NCBI GenBank assembly: GCA_025055795.1
Contig: JANWVV010000029.1
Location: 1-56,856, forward strand
DNA length: 56,856 nt
Origin: Gemmataceae bacterium
Lineage (GTDB): Bacteria > Planctomycetota > Planctomycetia > Gemmatales > Gemmataceae
Direction of reading: 5' to 3'
Positions 44,551-53,027 of this stretch are shown here, piece by piece. The notes under the pieces are model-generated. The model ran no database searches and was not told the origin of the DNA. It worked only from the letters and a program-made list of their open reading frames with translations. The position numbers were made by a program, and so were the translations under genes. Position 1 is the first letter of the stretch, and each line of letters opens with the position of its first letter.

Positions 44551-45993
44551 CTAGGCGGGACGGGCAGGGGTATCCGGTGTCGTCGGACAACCCGGTAAGG
44601 TGGCGGGCGAAGAGTTGTGGTTTTCTTCGGAGGCAGTGGGGGGGGCATCACCCAGTCCCAACAGAGGTCTGTCTCGCTTCTGCAGAAACAGTAATAGCAA
44701 GGTGGTGCCGGCGATAACGCTGATAAGCGAGCCTAACAGCGTACCCAGCTTGCCGGATGCCAGGCGGTGGGGGTCGTTGCCGAAGGCCAGACCAGCCACA
44801 AACAGCGACATGGTAAAGCCGATGCCCGCCAGGCTGCCACCACCGAGCAGGACCTTCCAATTGACGCCTTGAGGCAGGCGAGCCACCCCTGCTTGCACGG
44901 CCACGTAGCTGAACAGGAAAATGCCTATCGGTTTTCCAAATACCAGTCCGCAGGCAACAGCCAGGGCAATGGGATCGGTGATTTCGTCCAGCTCGATGTG
45001 TACGCCAGCATTGGCCAGGGCAAACATCGGCATAATAACAAAGCCGACCCAGGGGTGCAGGCCGATTTCCAGCCGCTCCAAGGGGGAAATGCACTCGCGG
45101 GCGGTAAAGCGGACGTCGTTGAGAACGTGGTAGCGTTCAGGGCCAGGACCGGGGGCCCGACGGATCGCGTCCTGTAATACCTCCAGCAAGGTGGCGTCCC
45201 CTATCCAGGCACTTGCAGGCGTCAACAAACCCAGCAGCACGCCGGCAATCGTTGGATGTACCCCCGACTGGTAAAACGCCAACCAGATGAAGGCCCCAAT
45301 TACAACATAGGCCGGCACGGCCCGCACCCCTATCCGGTTGAGGGTATAGGTCAGTGCAAAGCCCAGCCCTGCCAGGCCTAGCATCAGTAAGTGCAAATCG
45401 GAAGTGTAGAAAATGGCAATGACGATCACCGCGCCGATGTCGTCCACAATCGCCAGGGACAACAGCAGGATTTTCAGGCCAAACGGAATGCGGTGTCCCA
45501 GCACGGTCATCACGCCCACGACAAAGGCGATGTCGGTTGCCATCGGGATTCCCCAGCCGCGGAAGCCCGGTTGCCCCCACTGCAAAGTCATGTAGATGGC
45601 GGCGGGTACCACCATCCCGCCGATGGCGGCGGCCACGGGCAGGGCTGCCTTTTTCGGATCCCGTAGCTCCCCGGCTACCAGTTCCCGCTTGATCTCCAAC
45701 CCGACCACGAAAAAGAAAATGGTCATCAACACGTCGTTAATCAGGAAGTGTCCCAGCTCTCCCCCCAGATGGAATCGCCCCCATTGGATCCCCACATACG
45801 TGTGCCATAGGGAGTGGTACCATTCGGCCGTGGCCGGCAGATTGGCCAAGGTCAAGGCAATGATCGTGCAGATCAGCAGTACTACGCCACTGGCTGACTC
45901 GATCTGCAAAAAGTGGAGCAGGGGCCGCATGATCCGACGCACCGGTGCCTTGGGCAACAAAGGGTGCGACGCTGGAAGTAATACCTTGGCCAT
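44551..45993 (-). CDS. nhaA: Na+/H+ antiporter NhaA
   Basis: A 480-aa inner-membrane sodium/proton antiporter. Helix 4 carries ATDIAFVVGVMTVLG and helix 5 carries LAIVDDIGAVIVIA, the Asp-Asp pair that binds Na+/H+. 'FVVGLEIKRELVAGEL' and 'GGGSLAGIGFTMSLFVAGLAF' are further family signatures. It is somewhat longer than E. coli NhaA (388 aa), owing to N- and C-terminal extensions and a longer loop. The start at 45993 follows GGGGAAG; the frame runs 20 codons further upstream. It would serve pH and sodium homeostasis. Confidence 0.95.
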   Translation of the reverse strand: MAKVLLPASHPLLPKAPVRRIMRPLLHFLQIESASGVVLLICTIIALTLANLPATAEWYHSLWHTYVGIQWGRFHLGGELGHFLINDVLMTIFFFVVGLEIKRELVAGELRDPKKAALPVAAAIGGMVVPAAIYMTLQWGQPGFRGWGIPMATDIAFVVGVMTVLGHRIPFGLKILLLSLAIVDDIGAVIVIAIFYTSDLHLLMLGLAGLGFALTYTLNRIGVRAVPAYVVIGAFIWLAFYQSGVHPTIAGVLLGLLTPASAWIGDATLLEVLQDAIRRAPGPGPERYHVLNDVRFTARECISPLERLEIGLHPWVGFVIMPMFALANAGVHIELDEITDPIALAVACGLVFGKPIGIFLFSYVAVQAGVARLPQGVNWKVLLGGGSLAGIGFTMSLFVAGLAFGNDPHRLASGKLGTLLGSLISVIAGTTLLLLFLQKRDRPLLGLGDAPPTASEENHNSSPATLPGCPTTPDTPARPA

Positions 45994-46187
45994 GACTTCC
46001 CCATGTACCTCGGCCTGCACACTACAAATCAGTCGCCTGCGCGTCGGTTTCACCGTTGGCGACAGGTCTGGATATTGCTAGCAAACACCGCACCATTTCG
46101 GCCAGCAACTGTCTGTGCGGTCAGGTCCTCCAAGCGTGGTGCGGTGACCAGCCCGGGCGTTCCGGTTATTTTCTCCGTCAACGGCTT

Positions 46188-47309
46188 TCAGGCGGGTTTG
46201 AGGGTGGTCGATGGGAGCAAGTAAAAAGGGTCGCGTTCGTCCCGGCTGGCCCAGACATTCAGGGTGGGGAAGGCGGTCTGGAGCCGTTGCGCCAGGGTTT
46301 CGACGCCCAGGCGTTCCGTGGCATAGTGCCCAGCGACCACAACGGTTAGCCCGGCGGCTTCGGCCCGCAAGGCCTCGTGGAAGCGTAGCTCCCCGGTCAG
46401 CAACACGTCCACTTGGTGCCGCAGGGCATCAGCCAGCAACTCTCCCCCGGCTCCACAAGCGACGGCTACGCGATGGACCAGACGATCGGTCTGGCCCACG
46501 ACGTGAACCCGACTGCCCAACTGCTGCTGAACATGGGCGGCAAAGGCAGCTACAGAGCACGGAACACGGAGCTGGGCCAAGCGGCCGCTCCCTTCGCGTC
46601 GTAACGGTTGCAAGGGGTACACATCGTAAGCGGGCTCCTCGTAACTGTGGGCCCGACGCATGGCGGCGACCACCTCGTCCAGACGGTCGGCGGGTACTAC
46701 CACCTCCAGCCGCCATTCGTCCACTTCCTCGCGTCGTCCCTTCTGACCGATGGTCGGCTGCGTGCCTTCGGTGCCGAAAAAAGTCCCTTTGCCACTGACC
46801 CGGAAGCTACACTCGCGATACTGGCCGATAACTCCGGCCCCGGCAGAGAAAACGGCGTCCGAAACCCGCTGCCAGTCGCTCTCCGGGACAAAGACAACCA
46901 GTTTGTACGAAGGGGGCTCGGCACGACGCCGCAAAGGCACGACCCCTTCTAAACCCAGCCGTTGACACAACTGCTCGTTGATGCCCTCAGGTGCGTCGTC
47001 GTAGGCCGTGTGTACAGCGTACACCGCGATGCCGGACCGCAATAAGGGAAGAATCAGGGCACCATCGGCACTGTCCAGCGTCAGACGCTGCACCGGCCGG
47101 AACAGCAGCGGATGATGGGAAACCAGCAGATGCGCCTGCTCCCGTATCGCTTCCTGCACGGTGGCCGGTGTGACGGTCAGGCAGGTCATGATCCGCTGCA
47201 CCGGTGCCGTGGCATCCCCCACCAATAGACCGACGTTGTCCCACTCCGCGGCCCGATGCAACGGCGCTATCTGTTCCAGAACCTGCATGACGTCCCGCAC
47301 ACGAACCAT
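46188..47309 (-). CDS. Nif3-like dinuclear metal protein (YqfO type)
   Basis: A 373-aa Nif3/DUF34-family protein. Metal-ligand motifs: AEWDNVGLLVGD near the start, LLVSHHPLLFRP, and near the end 'LLTGELRFHEAL' and 'VVAGHYATERLG'. The length and a central PII-like insertion (about residues 130-235, including 'KLVVFVPESDWQRVSDAVFSAG' and 'AHSYEEPAYDVY') place it with Bacillus YqfO rather than the shorter E. coli YbgI. The biochemical function of the family is unsettled; roles in GTP cyclohydrolase-related or metal chemistry have been proposed. GGGAGG lies 8 nt before the ATG. Confidence 0.92.
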   Translation of the reverse strand: MVRVRDVMQVLEQIAPLHRAAEWDNVGLLVGDATAPVQRIMTCLTVTPATVQEAIREQAHLLVSHHPLLFRPVQRLTLDSADGALILPLLRSGIAVYAVHTAYDDAPEGINEQLCQRLGLEGVVPLRRRAEPPSYKLVVFVPESDWQRVSDAVFSAGAGVIGQYRECSFRVSGKGTFFGTEGTQPTIGQKGRREEVDEWRLEVVVPADRLDEVVAAMRRAHSYEEPAYDVYPLQPLRREGSGRLAQLRVPCSVAAFAAHVQQQLGSRVHVVGQTDRLVHRVAVACGAGGELLADALRHQVDVLLTGELRFHEALRAEAAGLTVVVAGHYATERLGVETLAQRLQTAFPTLNVWASRDERDPFYLLPSTTLKPA

Positions 47310-47621
47310 GACGTTGCCTCCCTTTCTCTCGTGTCGGCCGGACTGATCCTGTCACCCCCACGTCTCCCCATGAACGCAACCTCATTGTGATCTTCGCCGG
47401 CCAGTTACCGCTATGCCGGTTTACCCTCCGGCATGAGCCTGTCGAACCAGAATAGCATTGAGCCCGCGTTGTCAGGCTATAGCCTAAAGGAACAGGGCAA
47501 GCCGACCAGACGGTTTGGTCTTGTCACGAAGAAGTCTTTCAGGGCCGTAGTCCAAGCCTGCCTCCGCAAGGAGGGATCCCCGTGAAAGCCCCACACTCAG
47601 GACCGCCTGCTTGCATCCGAC

Positions 47622-47635
47622 GTTCCGCGCGGAAC
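47622..47635. promoter_or_regulatory. parS-like ParB-binding site 1
   Basis: GTTCCGCGCGGAAC, a perfect 14-bp palindrome. It differs from the canonical parS TGTTTCACGTGAAACA only by symmetric changes and matches the sites at 47769 and 49677 exactly. A parB gene is 2.3 kb away. Confidence 0.75.
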
Positions 47636-47698
47636 ACTGCTGGACGAAAACGTACCCCTAACAGCACAGCCCGTGGACGGCGGTTTGCCAAAAAGGCC

Positions 47699-47712
47699 GT
47701 TCCGCACGGAAC
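47699..47712. promoter_or_regulatory. parS-like ParB-binding site 2
   Basis: GTTCCGCACGGAAC, the same site with one central change (A for G) that breaks the perfect symmetry only at the middle base pair. It starts 77 bp after site 1 and 70 bp before site 3. Confidence 0.7.
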
Positions 47713-47768
47713 ATTCACCCCTGCGAACGGTACCACTTTCCTGCCGATGACCTTGGGTACGAACCCAT

Positions 47769-47782
47769 GTTCCGCGCGGAAC
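47769..47782. promoter_or_regulatory. parS-like ParB-binding site 3
   Basis: GTTCCGCGCGGAAC with flanking T and A gives a perfect 16-bp palindrome, TGTTCCGCGCGGAACA, the closest of the four to the parS consensus form. Confidence 0.78.
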
Positions 47783-48103
47783 ATTGCTGCACGGAGCGTG
47801 GCTGTGACTTTATCGCCGCCTCGTTGATCGCTTTTTGCTTGATTGGGACGACGAACCCCCATTTTCCCGCCCCTCGAAGGCCCCTTTCCTTCTGATGGAC
47901 AGGAAAGACCCGATCCCGCCTTACTCAAGCTGGAGTAGGAAGCTGGCAGTGACAGTGGCGGTGGGGAGCGACATTCCTTGTCTTTAAGGCAGCCGGACAG
48001 CATCAGCGGCTGAGGCAAGGATTCGGAAAAAGCCAATGGCACGCAGCTGACGGCCGGGGCCAGCGACGGAGTTTGTCGGACTTTGCCGTGACTTGCACAA
48101 GTT

Positions 48104-49195
48104 TCAGGCAGCAGCGGACAGCCGCAGGGCGGCCCGCCGACGGGCCGGAGCATGCAGCAGAATTTCCAATCCGTTGACAATCCGGTCGGGCCCGCGACCA
48201 TCGAACATGTTGCGGGCGCAGCGAGTCATCCCTTTGCGTTCCATCGGATCCTCTAACAGCAGGTCGATGGCGGCATGCAACTGCTCAGCGGTTACCTCGC
48301 TTGCATCTCCCAGATAGGTGGCTACTCCCTCTTCGTCCATTTTGCGGCCGTTGAGAGCATGCCGGACAGTGGTGCTGATGATCAACTGAGGGATGCCCAC
48401 CACACACAACTCCGGTGCCCAGGCATCACCGGCGGTGAGAGCGAAGTGGACGCGTACTAGCCGGGTCAGCAGTTCCTTGTTTTCGGTGATGACCTCCAGA
48501 CGGCCTTGGGAGCGGGCGGCTAGTTCCTGCAACTCCGGGTAGCAGGGATGATGGCTGCGGGCGGCCACGGAGACCTTGGCCAGACGATCCAGGGCCAGCA
48601 ACTGCTCAGCACGCTGCACGACCTGATCCGAGGCGTCGTGGTCTCCCCAGGCTAACAGTGCCCGGAAGGGGGGTAACGGTTCGGTGGCCCGGATGGCCCG
48701 CTGACGCCGGAAAACACCTCGGCACAGGGCAAAACGCGCCCCCAGTAGTCGCTGGCATCCCGGACCGATACGAAAAGCCTTTTTCCCCGGTGCCAACAGC
48801 GGATTGACCAGGATATCGACCGGTAACTCGATGGCAGCCGTGGAATCGAAGACCAGAATCACCGCACCGGTTTCCTGCCGTAGGGTGGCCAGGTACTCCG
48901 TGGTCATGCCCGCCCCCGCAATGATGATGGCCGCCGCTCCCAAGGCACGGGCCTTGGCAATCGTAGCCGCCAGATCGCCATCGGCCCCCAGCGGTTGCTC
49001 GGCAGGGTGCCACTCGTTGTTCCCTCGATGAATAGCCGTGGCCAGCGACAACGGTTCCAGATAGCTGAAAAAGTGGGTACCTCGCCGCCGTCGCTGCAAG
49101 GCGGCCGCCAAAGACAAACACTGATACAACGCCTCCCACCCCAACGCGGCTGTGCCATCACAACGGAACAGAATCGGACCACGAGTCGCTTCCAT
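48104..49195 (-). CDS. PseG/SpsG-like nucleotide-sugar hydrolase or glycosyltransferase relative
   Basis: A 363-aa GT-B-fold protein resembling PseG (UDP-sugar hydrolase of pseudaminic acid synthesis). It starts ILFRCDGTAALGWEALYQCL, aligning with the PseG opening RxDxxxxxGxGHxxRC, but the catalytic His region is replaced by Trp-Glu. Further matches are 'VILVFDSTAAIELPVDILVNPL' (the D-x-x-x-x binding strand), 'RLLGARFALCR', and 'VHFALTAGDAWAPELCVVGIPQLI' (the conserved second-half loop). It may have changed activity. GGAGGAG sits 8 nt before the ATG at 49195. It is flanked on both sides by parS-like sites. Confidence 0.68.
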   Translation of the reverse strand: MEATRGPILFRCDGTAALGWEALYQCLSLAAALQRRRRGTHFFSYLEPLSLATAIHRGNNEWHPAEQPLGADGDLAATIAKARALGAAAIIIAGAGMTTEYLATLRQETGAVILVFDSTAAIELPVDILVNPLLAPGKKAFRIGPGCQRLLGARFALCRGVFRRQRAIRATEPLPPFRALLAWGDHDASDQVVQRAEQLLALDRLAKVSVAARSHHPCYPELQELAARSQGRLEVITENKELLTRLVRVHFALTAGDAWAPELCVVGIPQLIISTTVRHALNGRKMDEEGVATYLGDASEVTAEQLHAAIDLLLEDPMERKGMTRCARNMFDGRGPDRIVNGLEILLHAPARRRAALRLSAAA

Positions 49196-49955
49196 GCGCA
49201 GCGCTCCTCCCACAGGTCGGAAACAGATGTTGGGAACGACCGCACCTTGGCAGGATCAAACCCGGCCCGCCTCGGCCCTGACGGACAATCCATCCGTCAG
49301 CAGCACGGTCAAGCCCCGCCCGTCCCGCAGAACCGCGTCTGCTAGACAAGCAGACGGCTATCACCGTTCAGGCCTAGGCAGCGGCCTGGGTTTACCACGT
49401 CCAAGACACGTTCAGTCTGTACGTACCGGTGGGTGCGAAGACGGGCCGCTCGCGACGCGTGTCCGTAGGAGCAGCCCACGGCTGACAGGACCGCACTTCG
49501 ACACCTCTTCTCCGGCGGGGGCCGTATCACCCAAAGCCCCCTCTGCGATGCCAGAGGTTCCGGACTCTGACACCCCAGACACACCGACGGGTTCCGGAGC
49601 CGTCAGCGTGCGGCCGAATCCTAATCACTTCACCACCGCGCGCTCAAGCCGATTTTTCTGACCCTGGCTACCCACTGTTCCGCGCGGAACGTCCGTCTGT
49701 CTCCACCTGGCGCAAACGTCCGCGTTTGTGGCCAATTCCATTCTGTCCGCGGCTTTGCAGTTGCCAGACAAGCTACCCGCCCGAACACAAACAACGGCCT
49801 TCGGGCAATGGACAGGACAAATTCGTCTTTTCCTGCGTGGCGCAGTCGCTATGGTGCTGCCGGTCACGCCCCGCTCGGGAGCGATCAGCCAGTGGGGGAG
49901 TGGTTCCCGCCCGAGCGTATCGGTTCATGAGCAAGCAATAGGGGGAACTGAAGCA
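49196..49955. other. Divergent region between the PseG-like gene and parB
   Basis: The 760 bases contain one parS-like palindrome (49677-49690). The frame of parB stays open upstream to about 49728, but those residues do not resemble ParB and a ribosome binding site lies just before 49956. A GC inverted repeat around 49370-49390 (AGGCC / GGCCT) was noted. No parA or other gene was found here. Confidence 0.5.
49677..49690. promoter_or_regulatory. parS-like ParB-binding site 4, upstream of parB
   Basis: GTTCCGCGCGGAAC, identical to sites 1 and 3, preceded by T. It lies 266 bp upstream of the parB start, where ParB binding could also influence parB transcription. Confidence 0.78.
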
Positions 49956-50840
49956 ATGGAAGTGATGACACGTCCGCGTCTGGGCCGTGGTCTGGAAGCG
50001 TTACTGGGCGAACAGGGTCGGGAAGGCGAAAGTGGTCCTCCCCGTACGGTGCCGCTGCAACGCATCCAGCGTAATCCGTATCAGCCCCGCAAGCAGTTTG
50101 ATGAGGAGGAGCTTCAAGCGCTGACCGAAAGCATTCGCAGTCATGGCATCCTGCAGCCGTTGCTGGTCCGGGAACATGGCGACGGTTATCAACTGGTAGC
50201 GGGGGAGCGACGTTTGCGGGCCGCGGAAGCCGCCGGGCTGCGGGAAGTACCCGTCCATATCGTCCGCCTGGATGATCAACAACTGTTTGAAGCGGCCCTG
50301 GTGGAAAACTTGCACCGCCGGGACCTCAACCCTCTGGAAAAGGCCCACAGTTTCAAAGACTACCTGGAGCGGTTCGGCCTGACCCAGGAACAACTGGCCA
50401 ACCGCCTGTGTCTGGACCGGACCACGATCAGCAATCTGTTGGGATTGCTCCATCTGCCCGCGGAAGTGCAAGAGGCCATTCGGCTGGGTCAGATCACCTT
50501 GGGGCATGCCAAAGCCCTCAAGGGCCTGACCGACCCCGCCCGACAGATTAGCATGTGCAAGGAAATCATCATGAAAAATCTGTCGGTGCACGCAGTCGAA
50601 CTGCTGGTCCGGCAACAACGTCTGGAAGCAGCCGGCGGTCCCCTTCATGACACCGAGGGCAACGCGGCCCGCCCCGCAAGCGAAAAAACAGCCCACGTCC
50701 AAGCCCTGGAAGATGAACTGCGGCAACGCCTGGCTGTGAAAGTCGAAATCCGGGTCAAAGCCAAGGACAAAGGCCAGATCATCCTTGGCTTCAGCTCCAA
50801 CGACGACTTCGAACGGCTGATCGATGTCCTCCGCCGCTAG
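49956..50840 (+). CDS. parB: Chromosome partitioning protein ParB
   Basis: A 294-aa ParB/Spo0J protein. The N-terminal basic tail RPRLGRGLEALLGE is typical of chromosomal ParB. The CTPase/clamp domain has 'NPYQPRKQFDEEEL', 'GYQLVAGERRLRAAEAAG' (box II GERRxRA) and 'ALVENLHRRDLNPLEKA'. The helix-turn-helix follows as 'LTQEQLANRLCLDRTTISNLLGLLHLP', and a C-terminal dimerisation segment ends 'FERLIDVLRR'. ParB loads at parS as a CTP-dependent clamp and recruits SMC and ParA. GGGGGAA lies before the ATG at 49956. Four parS-like sites lie within 2.4 kb upstream. No parA gene is adjacent, which is unusual. Confidence 0.95.
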   Translation: MEVMTRPRLGRGLEALLGEQGREGESGPPRTVPLQRIQRNPYQPRKQFDEEELQALTESIRSHGILQPLLVREHGDGYQLVAGERRLRAAEAAGLREVPVHIVRLDDQQLFEAALVENLHRRDLNPLEKAHSFKDYLERFGLTQEQLANRLCLDRTTISNLLGLLHLPAEVQEAIRLGQITLGHAKALKGLTDPARQISMCKEIIMKNLSVHAVELLVRQQRLEAAGGPLHDTEGNAARPASEKTAHVQALEDELRQRLAVKVEIRVKAKDKGQIILGFSSNDDFERLIDVLRR

Positions 50841-50949
50841 TTTCTCGAAAATGAAGTAACGTTCGAAGGCGTCCTCATCCGCCCGGCACCGCCCTCCCCT
50901 CTTAATTCCACCCTTGAGCCCGCTGGCTGGAAGAACCCTCTACAGCGGC

Positions 50950-50993
50950 CGCCCACCTGTTACAACAATACAGAGGCGTGGGCACACTTTTTT
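50950..50993 (+). terminator. Possible terminator of parB
   Basis: An interrupted stem (CGCC / GGCG with inner CTGT / ACAG, 9-nt loop) is followed a few bases later by TTTTTTCTTT, about 110 bp after the parB stop. The internal mismatch makes it only moderately convincing. Confidence 0.4.
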
Positions 50994-51133
50994 CTTTATT
51001 GAACCGCCATTCGCCTGGGGATACGCTTGCAGAGCATGGTGCAGCCGCTTAGGCTAACAGTGGAGCAGATGATCCACCAGGAGTCGCAAAACACCAGCAG
51101 GTGCGGTTTCGACGTTCGGGGAAGGAGACAGCC

Positions 51134-52591
51134 ATGGGTGAACGGAGATGGTCCCGACCCGGGCATTTTCCTGTGGCGTTGACACGGCGGCAGTGGCTCT
51201 TCCAGGCTGGTGGCGGCTTGGGAGGGATTGCCCTGAACTGGCTGTTGGCCCGGGATGCTGCACGGGCTTCCGGACCCGGGGTAGGCCGTAATCCTCTGGC
51301 CGCCCGTCCCCCTCATTTCCCCGCTAAGGCCAAAAGCGTTATCTTCCTGTTCATGGTAGGCGGTCCCAGTCAGATGGATCTGTTCGATCCCAAGCCGGCC
51401 TTGCAGAAATGGGCAGGCAAGCCTTTGCCTGAGTCGACGGGCCGCCCCAAAAGTCAGTTTACCACTGGTCAGGAAGTGATCCTACCTAGTACGCGGCGAT
51501 GGAAAAAACATGGCCAGAGTGGCATCGAGATATCCGACCTTTTACCCCATCTGGCCAGACACGTCGATGACATTTGCTTTTTGCGCTCCTGTTGGTGCCA
51601 CTCGACGGTTCATGCTCCGGCGATGTACGAGCTGCATACGGGGCGGACCCAGATGGGGCACCCGAGTCTGGGCAGTTGGGTTACCTACGGACTAGGCAGC
51701 CTCAGCGACAATCTGCCGGCTTATTGTGTGATGACGCAGCCGGAGGGCGTACCCGAAGGCGGCGCTCCCTGCTGGGGTGCGGGGTACCTGCCGGCCATCT
51801 ACCAGGGCACACTCCTGCGGCGTGGACCTAGCCCTATACAAAATCTTCGGCCTCCGGCTGAAGTAGGCGGTGTAGAAAATCGCCGCTCGTTTGAGCTGGT
51901 CCAGCGTCTCAATGCCTTGCAGACCCCCTCGGCCGACGATACGGAACTGGAAGCACGGGCCGCTAGCTACGAACTAGCTTTCCGCATGCAGGCCCATGCC
52001 CCGGAAGCGGTCGATCTGTCCCGGGAAACGGCCGCCACACATCGGCTCTATGGCACCGATCAGCCTCACACGGCCGACTTCGGCACCCGCCTGCTGCTGG
52101 CCCGGCGGCTGATCGAACGGGGTGTCCGCTTCGTTACCGTCTACTCCGGCGGTGGACCTCTCATCACCCAGTGGGATGCCCATGATGACGTCAACGCCAA
52201 CCACGAAAAAATGTGCGGACACGTCGACCAGCCGATTGCCGCCCTGCTGACCGATCTCAAGCAGCGGGGGCTACTCCAGGAGACTCTCGTGGTCTGGTGT
52301 AGCGAGTTCGGTCGCACTCCGAACAGTCAAGGCAGTCGCGGCCGGGATCACAATCCGCTGGGCTATACCATGTGGCTGGCTGGTGGCGGAGTCAAAGGCG
52401 GCACCGTGGTAGGTGCTACCGACGAATTCGGCCTGCACGCCGTCGAACGGCCCATCTCTGTCAACGATTTCCACGCCACCATTCTCCATCTGCTCGGACT
52501 GGACCATGAGAAACTAACCTTCCGCCATAATGGCCGGGACGAACGCCTGACGGACGTTGGTGGCGAAGTAATCGAAGAAGCCCTGGCCTGA
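51134..52591 (+). CDS. DUF1501 sulfatase-like protein, second copy
   Basis: A 485-aa protein with a Tat-type leader ([23 protein letters not shown]) and DUF1501 motifs: '[22 protein letters not shown]', '[21 protein letters not shown]', '[22 protein letters not shown]' and '[21 protein letters not shown]'. It is clearly diverged from the copy at 30.5 kb. No DUF1549/DUF1553 partner is next to it, unlike that copy; the partner may lie elsewhere. AAGGAGA lies before the ATG at 51134, eleven codons inside the longest frame. Confidence 0.92.
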   Translation: MGERRWSRPGHFPVALTRRQWLFQAGGGLGGIALNWLLARDAARASGPGVGRNPLAARPPHFPAKAKSVIFLFMVGGPSQMDLFDPKPALQKWAGKPLPESTGRPKSQFTTGQEVILPSTRRWKKHGQSGIEISDLLPHLARHVDDICFLRSCWCHSTVHAPAMYELHTGRTQMGHPSLGSWVTYGLGSLSDNLPAYCVMTQPEGVPEGGAPCWGAGYLPAIYQGTLLRRGPSPIQNLRPPAEVGGVENRRSFELVQRLNALQTPSADDTELEARAASYELAFRMQAHAPEAVDLSRETAATHRLYGTDQPHTADFGTRLLLARRLIERGVRFVTVYSGGGPLITQWDAHDDVNANHEKMCGHVDQPIAALLTDLKQRGLLQETLVVWCSEFGRTPNSQGSRGRDHNPLGYTMWLAGGGVKGGTVVGATDEFGLHAVERPISVNDFHATILHLLGLDHEKLTFRHNGRDERLTDVGGEVIEEALA

Positions 52592-52709
52592 ATAGTACTT
52601 CCCGGTGTGGTAATCCCGTGGGAAAGGGAAACCCGTACGCCGCGGCCAGCTTCTCCCCAGGGGCCGGTAGAGCGTGCCCGTTGAACCAACTGGAGTCACT
52701 GGGGTCGGC

Positions 52710-53027
52710 ATGAGCACAAAAGTTGTTTTTCCAGGTCGAAAAAGGTGGATCTGGCCTGACGGCGATGCAACAAGTCGCTGGCGCAAGCACAACCGCCGCT
52801 GGCAAGTTCCGTTCAGCAAACCACTCCGGCGGCAACTCTGGTTGGCTAAGGCAGTGCGCGGTTTGGTTATTATCGGGGTGCTTTTAGTAACAGTGATACT
52901 TGTTGGTCATGGTTGTCATCTGGACGACCATGATGACGAGCCGACAGTCGTGCCGTTTGTAGAAGATCAGCGACCGGCTGATGAGGGAGAGGTGGACGAC
53001 GTTCCGGACACCGTTTGTGAGGGGTAA
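52710..53027 (+). CDS. Small predicted membrane protein, 105 aa
   Basis: The product begins MSTKVVFPGRKRWIWPDG, is strongly basic for about 50 residues, then has one hydrophobic segment (GLVIIGVLLVTVILVGHGC) and an acidic tail (DDHDDEPTVVPFVEDQ). This is the pattern of a single-pass inner-membrane protein with a cytoplasmic basic side. GGGG precedes the ATG at short distance. The last 61 bp overlap the end of the convergent gene on the other strand. No family is recognised; an over-call is possible. Confidence 0.45.
   Translation: MSTKVVFPGRKRWIWPDGDATSRWRKHNRRWQVPFSKPLRRQLWLAKAVRGLVIIGVLLVTVILVGHGCHLDDHDDEPTVVPFVEDQRPADEGEVDDVPDTVCEG

Larger units (their letters stand above)
47310..48103. 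other. Non-coding region holding a cluster of parS-like sites
   Basis: The 794 bases between two leftward genes contain three copies of a 14-bp palindrome (separately listed) within 161 bp. The long minus-strand frame over 47539-48201 reads as low-complexity sequence without a domain and runs into the next gene, so it is rejected. No DnaA-box cluster or AT-rich unwinding region was seen, so this is not a visible replication origin. Confidence 0.6.

Noticed and set aside
47539..48201. 220-aa minus-strand frame over the parS-like cluster
   Set aside because: Low-complexity translation with no domain, overlapping the end of the PseG-like gene; the palindromes explain the region better.
49728..49955. 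Upstream extension of parB by 76 codons
   Set aside because: The added residues do not resemble ParB, while GGGGGAA and a typical ParB N-terminus occur at 49956.
47310..49955. Possible replication origin beside parB
   Set aside because: No cluster of DnaA boxes, no AT-rich unwinding region and no dnaA or dnaN gene were seen; only centromere-type sites are supported.
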